A stretch of DNA of 32,461 bases from Bacteroidetes bacterium UBA2364 (lineage in GTDB: Bacteria; Bacteroidota; Rhodothermia; Rhodothermales; UBA2364), in the NCBI GenBank assembly GCA_002344075.1, contig DDTM01000118.1, forward strand, positions 72,515 to 104,975. Reading direction: 5' to 3'. A program made the translations under genes and the position numbers. Below the pieces are notes generated by a model. That model was given only the letters and a program-made list of their open reading frames with translations, made no database searches and was not told where the DNA came from. Shown here piece after piece: positions 24,546 through 31,421 of this stretch (its first letter is position 1; the number at the start of each line of letters is the position of its first letter).

Positions 24546-25742
24546 ATGAATAAAGTCATCTATTTAAAGCCTGAAAAAGAAAAGTCTTTGCTTCGTAAAC
24601 ATCCATGGGTATTTGCAGGCGCCATTGCTCGCGTGCGCGAAACACCTTTGCCCGGCGAAACCGTTGAGGTCTTATCCCACAAAGGCAACTGGTTGGGGCG
24701 TGGGGCATGGTCCCCTATTTCGCAGATCCGGGTTCGGATGTGGACGTTTAGTCCCGAAGAGGTGGTAGATACTCGTTTTTTTCTAAATCGGCTAAAACAA
24801 GCACTTTCTTTACGTCAAAATGCAGACGGATCCTTTCCTGATGCCTTCCGTTGGGTGGCAGCCGAAAGCGATGGCTTACCGGGCCTGATCGCCGACCGAT
24901 ATGGGGATTGGGTAGTTCTTCAATTTTTGGCAACAGGCAGCGAGTTCTGGCGGTCAGAGATTGTACAGGGTATTGGCACGTTGTTTCCAGTTCGCGGTAT
25001 TTATGAACGTTCGGATGTGGATGTGCGAAAAAAGGAGGGACTCGCACCACAGTCCGGCTTATTATACGGTGAAGCACCGCCCATGAATCTTTGGATTCGG
25101 GAAGGAGGCTTTCGGGCAGGAATAGATATTTATCAGGGACACAAAACGGGTTATTATTTAGATCAATCAGAAAATCGCGCCCGACTTGGCCACATGGCCA
25201 CTGGTAAAAACTGGCTCAACACGTTTTCTTATACGGGCGGATTTTCGTTGGCTGCACTTGCTGGTGGGGCAAAACACGTCCTAAATGTGGATTCTTCGGC
25301 ACATGCGTTGGCACGCTCCGAAGAGAACCACCGTCAAAACGGCTTCGATACCAGCCGTTACGATCATTTAGAGGCCGATGTCTTTAAATGCCTTAGAGGT
25401 TTTCACACCGAAGAACGACTATTTGATGGTATTGTATTGGATCCTCCCAAATTCGTAGAGTCCAAATTTCACCTCGAAAAGGCTGCACGTGCTTATAAAG
25501 ACATCAATCGGCTGGCCTTTCATTTGCTCAGGCCGGGTGGCGTGTTATTTACGTTTTCTTGTTCGGGTTTAATGGATGCAGGTTTATTTCAAAAAATTGT
25601 CGCTGATTCGGCTTTAGATGCCCAAAGAGACGTTCAATTCATCCATCGCATGGGACAAGCCGCCGATCATCCTGTGCGATCCACTTTTCCGGAAGGATTT
25701 TATTTAAAAGGATTGATTTGCAGGACATGTAATGAAAATTAG
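24546..25742 (+). CDS. rlmI: RlmI-type 23S rRNA (cytosine-5)-methyltransferase
   Basis: 398 residues from the ATG at 24546; the open frame extends upstream but lacks family residues. A PUA domain at the start (LKPEKEKSLLRKHPWVFAGA) precedes a SAM-dependent domain: WLNTFSYTGGFSLAALAGGA (SAM motif I), VDSSAHAL, DGIVLDPPKF and LFTFSCSGLMD. RlmI methylates C1962 of 23S rRNA in E. coli; family members share the DPPKF and SCS motifs. Gene is preceded by AT-rich sequence with no Shine-Dalgarno motif. Confidence 0.9.
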   Translation: MNKVIYLKPEKEKSLLRKHPWVFAGAIARVRETPLPGETVEVLSHKGNWLGRGAWSPISQIRVRMWTFSPEEVVDTRFFLNRLKQALSLRQNADGSFPDAFRWVAAESDGLPGLIADRYGDWVVLQFLATGSEFWRSEIVQGIGTLFPVRGIYERSDVDVRKKEGLAPQSGLLYGEAPPMNLWIREGGFRAGIDIYQGHKTGYYLDQSENRARLGHMATGKNWLNTFSYTGGFSLAALAGGAKHVLNVDSSAHALARSEENHRQNGFDTSRYDHLEADVFKCLRGFHTEERLFDGIVLDPPKFVESKFHLEKAARAYKDINRLAFHLLRPGGVLFTFSCSGLMDAGLFQKIVADSALDAQRDVQFIHRMGQAADHPVRSTFPEGFYLKGLICRTCNEN

Positions 25743-25762
25743 GAACGATTCATGTCGTAAAT

Positions 25763-25787
25763 TTCTCTGTAGAGAAGTATCTTTTTT
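25763..25787 (+). terminator. Weak intrinsic terminator after the methyltransferase gene
   Basis: TTCTC-TGTA-GAGAA (25763-25776) is followed by TATC and a six-T run. The stem is only 5 bp. Confidence 0.4.
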
Positions 25788-25865
25788 ATTCTCCGAATGT
25801 TACCGTGTCCGTTACGTAATGGTAAATATTCTCACTGTTCCTCTTATTTCGACCTTCCATAAGCC

Positions 25866-26879
25866 ATGAACCAAATACATGATCCCAGTGCGGGAGTTCG
25901 GGTGTTGCTCATCGAAGACAGTCCGGAACAAGCAGTTCTTGTGAAACACTGGCTGGAACAGTGGTCTGGCTGCGAGGTGGTTCACGCCAGTGATGGCCCA
26001 TCCGGTGCTCAATTTGCCCAGTTCGGCACGTGGGATCTGGTGGTGAGTGATATCGAGTTGCCAGGAGTTATTGGTCTAGACCTAATCAAGATTATTAAAG
26101 GGGTAAATCCTTGGACGCCCGTTTTGATGATTACCGCGCACCCAAAAATGGAATATGCTGTTACGGCTCTTCAAAACCGCGCCGATGGCATTTTATTCAA
26201 GCCTTTGGACTATGGCGCCTTCATGGAGCAAGTCCAGAAGTTGGTGGCCGAAGGGCAAAAAAAGCGGCGCGAGGAACAAAAAACAGTACTCGCTATTGGC
26301 GCCCATCCAGACGATGTGGAAATCGGATGCGGGGGAACCCTGCTCAGACACAAAGCTGCCGGAGATCGGGTGGTTATTCTCACCTTAACAGGTGGCGAAT
26401 TTGGCGGGCGAAAATCATTGCGGGTGATTGAGTCCGAAAAAGCAGCTTCGGTATTGGGGGCGGAATTGTTTATGGGGGAGTTACGAGACACCCAAGTTTC
26501 GGAAGGGCCAGAGACCATTTCTATTATAGAAAGCACGATCCGTGTGATCCAACCCACCCATGTTTACACCCATACGCCCAATGATGCCCACCAAGATCAC
26601 CGGAATTGTTACCGCGCCACCATTGTGGCCGCCCGTGGAATTCCTAACTTATATTGTTATCAGGCCCCTTCCACCACGATAGATTTCCGCCCTACGATGT
26701 TCATTGAGGTGGGCCGTTTTATGGATGGAAAAATCAAGGCCATCAATGCATATCACACACAAACAGCCATTCGGGCATACTTAAAGGAAGACTTGATTAT
26801 GGCGACGGCACGCTATTGGGGAAGGTTTAGTGGATATGGCTATTCGGAACCGATGGAAGTGGTACGCCAACAAGGCTAA
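25866..26879 (+). CDS. Response-regulator receiver fused to a PIG-L (LmbE-like) deacetylase
   Basis: 337 residues. A CheY-like receiver spans about 10-128: acidic pair E17-D18, phospho-acceptor Asp62 in VVSDIELPG, Thr90 in MITAH and Lys112 in FKPLDYG, all intact. After a charged linker (KKRREEQKT), a PIG-L domain runs from about 141: HPDD at 147-150 with GAHPDDVEIGCGGTL, and HQDH at 242-245 in THTPNDAHQDHRNC, the zinc-binding set of this de-N-acetylase superfamily (BshB, MshB, GlcNAc-PI deacetylase). So a phosphorylatable switch controls an amidase acting on an N-acetylated sugar or related substrate. No histidine kinase is beside it. A link to bacillithiol (BshB) is possible but unproven. 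Confidence 0.92.
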   Translation: MNQIHDPSAGVRVLLIEDSPEQAVLVKHWLEQWSGCEVVHASDGPSGAQFAQFGTWDLVVSDIELPGVIGLDLIKIIKGVNPWTPVLMITAHPKMEYAVTALQNRADGILFKPLDYGAFMEQVQKLVAEGQKKRREEQKTVLAIGAHPDDVEIGCGGTLLRHKAAGDRVVILTLTGGEFGGRKSLRVIESEKAASVLGAELFMGELRDTQVSEGPETISIIESTIRVIQPTHVYTHTPNDAHQDHRNCYRATIVAARGIPNLYCYQAPSTTIDFRPTMFIEVGRFMDGKIKAINAYHTQTAIRAYLKEDLIMATARYWGRFSGYGYSEPMEVVRQQG

Positions 26880-26892
26880 TCTCTGTGAATTT

Positions 26893-27810
26893 TTATGGCC
26901 TGAACCGCATTAGCTTGGTGGGTGTGAGCAAATATACTGCACGGTGGGCATAGACCGCGTCCACAATGGGTTCCGAGAACTTCAGCGCATAATTAAACAA
27001 TTGCTTTCCATCGGGTTGATAGACCCATAGGTTTTGCTCGCCCGTCACCAAAATCCGGTCTCCAAATAGGGCAATACCCCTAAGTTTAGTGAGTTGTTCG
27101 CTGCCAAACGACCGCAAAAATGTTCCGAACGCATCAAAAACCATCACGCCCCGCCGGCCCCGGTCTGCGATAAACAACGTGCCATTGGGCGCTACAACCA
27201 TCGAAACAGGATCAAGCAGGGCTGCATCTCCGGCATCGTACCGACCAAAGAAGCGCTGAACCCGTTTTTGCGCATCCCATTTGGCCACAAACGCATGTTC
27301 TTGGTCTGCCACAAAGAGTTCTTTGGCCGCATCTACGGTAAGGGCAACAGGAGTACCCTCGGATAAAATAAGTTTATTGTCATAGTCTGCATTGGGTGAG
27401 AAAAAACCTGCAATCTGGCGTGGCGTATGGGTTTCAAAAACCAAGGGAAAGGTTTCGAGGTAGCGAAATTCGGCAGAAAAGTGCTGAACCCGTCGGTTGC
27501 CAAAATCAGCCACATAGATATCTAAACCGTTCGTTGGATCCACATCTACTGGTGAATCAAATTGATAATCACCCCTTCCCGTTCCTCCCACCTGTGCCAA
27601 CACCTTTCCATCTGCATTTAAGCGAAACAAAAGATTTTTCGCGGCATCGGTTACAAATAGGTTGCCTTTGTTGTCGGTGGCAAGCGCCCTGGCATCCCGA
27701 AATGTAGTGAGTACCGTAGCACGACTGATGGTGGTATCCGGTTTTTGGGCTACGGCTGGTAAGCCTCCACAGAGAAATCCCCAAAACAAAAAAAGTATGT
27801 TTTTTTTCAT
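26893..27810 (-). CDS. Secreted NHL-repeat beta-propeller protein
   Basis: 305 residues with a signal peptide (MKKNILFLFWGFLCGGLPAVA, cut near AVAQ). Repeated blades such as LFVTDAAKNLLFRLNADG, DIYVADFGNRRVQHFS and LFIADRGRRGVMVFDAFG carry the NHL pattern. It is a periplasmic or secreted propeller; the ligand is unknown. The ATG overlaps the purD stop (ATGA at 27807-27810), so it is translated from the purD message. Confidence 0.85.
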   Translation of the reverse strand: MKKNILFLFWGFLCGGLPAVAQKPDTTISRATVLTTFRDARALATDNKGNLFVTDAAKNLLFRLNADGKVLAQVGGTGRGDYQFDSPVDVDPTNGLDIYVADFGNRRVQHFSAEFRYLETFPLVFETHTPRQIAGFFSPNADYDNKLILSEGTPVALTVDAAKELFVADQEHAFVAKWDAQKRVQRFFGRYDAGDAALLDPVSMVVAPNGTLFIADRGRRGVMVFDAFGTFLRSFGSEQLTKLRGIALFGDRILVTGEQNLWVYQPDGKQLFNYALKFSEPIVDAVYAHRAVYLLTPTKLMRFRP

Positions 27811-29099
27811 GGCTCCTTGTCATGTTTAAGACCCCGCCAACCAATATCCCGCCGGAAATATGCGCCCTCAAAATGTAGGATTTCCACACGTTGATAGGCC
27901 ATATCCAATGCTTCTTGAAGGGTGGGGCCAATACCTGTTACCGCCAGTACACGTCCACCGGAAGTGAGCATCTTACCTTCCTTCGAAAGCGAAGTTCCGG
28001 CATGGAAGACCACCGCTCTATCCGTGTCTGCCAAATTGCCCAATCCTTTTATTTCCAAGCCTTTAGTATAAGTATCTGGATAGCCGGGTGCTGCCATGAC
28101 CACGGTTGCGGCGGCCCCTTCATGAAGCCCCAATGGATAGCCCAAAAGCCTTCCAGTTGCAATCCGCATGAACAATTCGACCACATCGGATTTGATGAGC
28201 GGTAATACCACTTGTGTTTCGGGATCTCCAAAGCGACAATTGTATTCCACTACTTTAGGCCCCTGTGGTGTGAGCATGATACCCACATACAAGATACCCG
28301 TGTAAGGAGACCCTTCTTCAACCATCCCGTTTAAGGTTGGTATGATAATTTCATTTTGTACCCGTACCAAGACTTCGGGTGTCATTACTGGCGCAGGTGC
28401 ATAAGCCCCCATACCGCCAGTATTTGGTCCTGTATCCCCTTCACCAATACGTTTGTGGTCTTGTGCAGCAGGTAACACCACATAGTCTCGTCCGTCAGTC
28501 AAGACAAAAACCGATGCTTCTTCACCCGTCATAAAAGACTCGATAACCACCTTGGCGCCCGCTTGCCCAAATACCCCTTCCAATAGTATAGTCCTTAATC
28601 CGGCTTGGGCTTCCACTTGGTTATGACAGATCAACACCCCTTTACCCGCTGCAAGGCCATCCGCTTTGAGTACGATCGGACAATCCTGCGCAGCAAGCCA
28701 ATTCTTGGCCTCTTCATATTCCATCGAAGAAAATGTCCGATACGTGGCTGTAGGAATATGATATTGCGCCATGAATCTTTTTGCAAACCCTTTGCTACCT
28801 TCTAATTGAGCCGAGTAGGCCGAAGGCCCCACAATCGGCAAGCCCTGCGACCGGAAGAAATCCACTACCCCGGCCACCAACGGCTGTTCTGGCCCAACAA
28901 TGGTCAGGTCAATTTCTTCATTTCGCACCCATTCCACCAATGCACCGAAGTCCATAGGCGAGATTTCTACATTTACACCCAATTGTGCCGTTCCGGCATT
29001 TCCGGGTGCACAAAAAACTTTTGGCCGTTGCGGGCTTTGGGCCAGTGCCCACACAAGCGCGTGTTCACGCCCACCACTACCAATCACCAGAATTTTCAT
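27807..29099 (-). CDS. purD: Phosphoribosylamine-glycine ligase PurD
   Basis: 430 residues from the ATG at 29099 (MKILVIGSGGREHALVWALA), the normal family start; upstream codons in the frame are excluded. The ATP-grasp domain shows VLKADGLAAGKGV, EGDTGPNTGGMGAY and VEYNCRFGDPETQVVLPL. It condenses phosphoribosylamine with glycine and ATP in step 2 of de novo purine synthesis. The last bases overlap the NHL-repeat gene. Confidence 0.96.
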   Translation of the reverse strand: MKILVIGSGGREHALVWALAQSPQRPKVFCAPGNAGTAQLGVNVEISPMDFGALVEWVRNEEIDLTIVGPEQPLVAGVVDFFRSQGLPIVGPSAYSAQLEGSKGFAKRFMAQYHIPTATYRTFSSMEYEEAKNWLAAQDCPIVLKADGLAAGKGVLICHNQVEAQAGLRTILLEGVFGQAGAKVVIESFMTGEEASVFVLTDGRDYVVLPAAQDHKRIGEGDTGPNTGGMGAYAPAPVMTPEVLVRVQNEIIIPTLNGMVEEGSPYTGILYVGIMLTPQGPKVVEYNCRFGDPETQVVLPLIKSDVVELFMRIATGRLLGYPLGLHEGAAATVVMAAPGYPDTYTKGLEIKGLGNLADTDRAVVFHAGTSLSKEGKMLTSGGRVLAVTGIGPTLQEALDMAYQRVEILHFEGAYFRRDIGWRGLKHDKEP

Positions 29100-29360
29100 G
29101 GTCTTAACACTCAATTTAATAAACAATCTTTCTTTTGAGCTTTGCGGCTATTCCATAAAATACTCCCTCTTCCCTCCGGATATAAGAAGATGTTTCCAAA
29201 ATAATGTCTATCCACTTCAATTCTTGCCTATTACAGTCTATACCAAGACGGGTTTTACCTTGCCAAAAAACTTTTCTTCATGAAATATAGGCCCCGGCTT
29301 GACTTACCCTATCCAAATGTGCTTTTTTGCAAATCCAATACCCTGTTAGCTCACCTCGAT

Positions 29361-30095
29361 ATGACGTTATCCTCTTCACAAGCCCTCACAGCCATTGCCA
29401 TCGGATTGGTTGTAGCCACCTTAGATATGCCTGCTCTGGCATTAAAACTCGCCGGTTTTACCCTTCCTTTCAATCTTTTCTTTGTTCTTTTTTTTCTCTT
29501 AAACATAATTGGTTATGGCCTGATATGGATAGGAGCCCAAATCCTTTTGGAAGATTCTCCCTATTTTCGGTCGGTGAGTATTTCTTCTTTGGTCATGAAT
29601 GCAACTTGGGTGGTGCTGATGATACTCACATTGGCACTTCGGTATTTCGACCTCGACACCAATGGTCAATTAAATATTTTACCCATTATTTTGGTAAGTA
29701 CCATAGACTGGTTTTTGGTTTTTGTTTTATATCGGGGCATTAAGGTGGAGGCAAGCCGTGCCCGGAACGAAGCACTGGAATGGTTGGAATGGTTTAGCGT
29801 ACACATGATGCTCAAGTCCGAGAAACACGAGGAAGAACAAGAACGATTTGGGGGCCTTGTACGCGAAGCCGAACAAATCTGGTTTATTTACCTCTCTATG
29901 ATGTTTTTGTTTATCCCGGCCTTATTGTATTTATGGAGTTACCTGCGACGATGGGAATTTTTGTGGACGGCGCTGCTGATTGGGGTATTACATCTGGCTC
30001 CGGTTGTACTTTTGGCTTTTTTTATTTTCCGTGTAGGCCAGCACCTGAACGCCATCGAACCACCCACCGTAGAAACCGCACTCCCTGAAGCCTGA
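29361..30095 (+). CDS. Unknown multi-span membrane protein
   Basis: 244 residues from the ATG at 29361; an in-frame ATG at 29280 would add 27 residues that look unlike a membrane protein start. Hydrophobic spans are visible at ALTAIAIGLVVATLDMPALA, LPFNLFFVLFFLLNIIGYGL, NATWVVLMILTLALRYF, and IILVSTIDWFLVFVLY. After a charged, probably cytosolic, helix (ARNEALEWLEWFSVHMML and EKHEEEQERFGGLVREAEQI), two more spans occur (IYLSMMFLFIPALLYLW, LLIGVLHLAPVVLLAFFIF). I do not recognise the family. Confidence 0.75.
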   Translation: MTLSSSQALTAIAIGLVVATLDMPALALKLAGFTLPFNLFFVLFFLLNIIGYGLIWIGAQILLEDSPYFRSVSISSLVMNATWVVLMILTLALRYFDLDTNGQLNILPIILVSTIDWFLVFVLYRGIKVEASRARNEALEWLEWFSVHMMLKSEKHEEEQERFGGLVREAEQIWFIYLSMMFLFIPALLYLWSYLRRWEFLWTALLIGVLHLAPVVLLAFFIFRVGQHLNAIEPPTVETALPEA

Positions 30096-30437
30096 TTACA
30101 AAAAGTTGCTGCCATTTTTATGGAGAAAAAATATTCCATAAATATGGCATTCCCTCAGTCATTATTTCATTTTTATGCTCAAAAGCCCACATAAACCCTT
30201 TTGACCACCTTTCCTTTACCTTGGAGGTTTTAAACTTTTCCAGCCTTGCGCTTGTTGTTCAATAGCATTCTTCTAAGGCACCACATCCAAGTTTCAAATC
30301 CTTTTGTCATTCTACCAACCAAACACATACAAATTCGCTTTGCCTAATCGCTGATTCAGACCGCAACGCAAGAAACCCGCAGAACGTGGCTTACCCACTA
30401 CATCACAGCGGTTTTTGAGGGTGAACCAAACGATTCC

Positions 30438-30566
30438 TACTGGGTGCATTTCAAAATTTCCCCAATTCTATTATAATGTCGCTCCTACGGAGTTTTTCTG
30501 AACGATAGGCAAAGAGGTCACCGAATCCAAGTGCGCTGTATGAGCATTTTTGAAATGCGCTCCTAT
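30438..30566. repeat. MITE-like element, copy 2 of the dispersed repeat
   Basis: GCATTTCAAAAT (30446-30457) and ATTTTTGAAATGC (30546-30558) form near-perfect terminal inverted repeats about 113 bases apart. Internally lies CTCCTACGGAG, a short palindrome in a TTATAATGTCGCTCCTACGG context. The element has no coding capacity and shares order and motifs with 1806-1998. The rest of 30096-30778 holds a TTTATGGA/TCCATAAA hairpin (about 30117-30143) and no gene that I can support. Confidence 0.55.
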
Positions 30567-30778
30567 CAAATAATGTTTTAGACATAAGTCATCTTAAAAC
30601 ATTAGTGCGATAAGATTGTTTTATATTACTTATGATGCCCCTTCTAATGACAAGGAGGGACATTTTCTTTATCACCACCCCTTAACCCAACATCAAACAT
30701 GAACAGCGTCAGACACTACATACAGAAAAAGTGAGGAAAAAAATGATATTATCACATTAAAAAAATTTAATACAGCTA

Positions 30779-30807
30779 TTGACTTTGTTTTATAGTGGTT
30801 GTAAATT
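30779..30807 (+). promoter_or_regulatory. Promoter of the secreted Cys-rich protein gene
   Basis: TTGACT (30779-30784), a 17-base spacer and TAAATT (30802-30807) make a good sigma-70-like promoter. A start near 30814 would fall inside the AATTC repeat. Confidence 0.5.
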
Positions 30808-30826
30808 CAATTCAATTCAATTCAAT
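30804..30826 (+). repeat. AATTC pentanucleotide tandem repeat
   Basis: Four full AATTC units (30804-30823) and a partial one. They sit across the predicted -10/transcription start, 22 bases ahead of the ATG at 30848. Copy-number change would alter promoter spacing or 5' leader length, and would shift the frame if an upstream start were used. Confidence 0.75.
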
Positions 30827-30847
30827 CAAACAAATTCAGAGGATGTT

Positions 30848-31315
30848 ATGAACGGATTCAGGTCAATGCGCTATATGCGTGTATTCAGTTTCGCAATGTG
30901 TCTGTCTTTATTGGCCGTTTCGGCTGTATTGATCCTTTCGCCACGGACTGTTTGGGCAGCTTGCACAGCATCCGGTGATGACGGTGACGGATGTAAAGGT
31001 AGTGCTGGAGGGAATGGAGGTACTCGTGCTACCCATTACTACGTTCGGGGAGCATCTTGGACACATAGATGTCCTTGGTCTTACGGAGAAAATGCTTATT
31101 CAGGCTCTGGAAGCTATTCTGGAATTGGAGGAACTGGAGGAAGTGCATCATACTCTCAATCAAGACAACAAGTTAATGGTAATGAACGTACAGTTCAAAC
31201 CCATGTTTGTGATTATATCCCACAAGGAAATCCAGAAAAACATGAAGGTTGTGCTGCTGGAGACTGGCATCATTCACCAAATCCTTGGTGCCACAACTTT
31301 GCCTGCATACATTGA
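30848..31315 (+). CDS. Secreted Gly/Cys/His-rich protein of unknown function
   Basis: 155 residues from the ATG at 30848, preceded by AGAGGA. A signal peptide (MRVFSFAMCLSLLAVSAV to RTVWA) is probably cut near residue 37-38. The mature part, about 117 residues, has seven cysteines (39, 49, 75, 121, 135, 148, 153), eight histidines and glycine-rich stretches (GCKGSAGGNGGTR; SGSGSYSGIGGTGGSASYS). The cysteines and the HHSPNPWCHNFACIH C-terminus suggest disulfides or metal binding. No family is recognised. Sequence is AT-rich compared with its neighbours, indicating transfer. It is followed by a long inverted repeat and a propeller lipoprotein gene; a precursor or secreted effector is possible. 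Confidence 0.75.
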   Translation: MNGFRSMRYMRVFSFAMCLSLLAVSAVLILSPRTVWAACTASGDDGDGCKGSAGGNGGTRATHYYVRGASWTHRCPWSYGENAYSGSGSYSGIGGTGGSASYSQSRQQVNGNERTVQTHVCDYIPQGNPEKHEGCAAGDWHHSPNPWCHNFACIH

Positions 31316-31328
31316 ATTATTACTAAGA

Positions 31329-31380
31329 AATCATTGTACGACATTTAATATAATAAATCATTAAATGTCGTACAATGATT
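31329..31380. terminator. Long perfect inverted repeat, likely terminator
   Basis: A 20-base arm at 31329-31348 (AATCATTG...) is the exact reverse complement of 31361-31380, with a 12-base AT loop. CACTTTTTTATT follows on the plus strand, so it would work as a terminator for the secreted-protein gene. An arm of perfect 20 bp is longer than typical and may be a mobile-element end instead. Confidence 0.7.
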
Positions 31381-31421
31381 CACTTTTTTATTGGAGATTT
31401 GTTTTAGAACCAAAGTAATCT

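Noticed and set aside
30975..31364. Alternative frame through the secreted-protein gene
   Set aside because: Lacks a signal peptide and cysteine pattern; the frame from 30848 has both.
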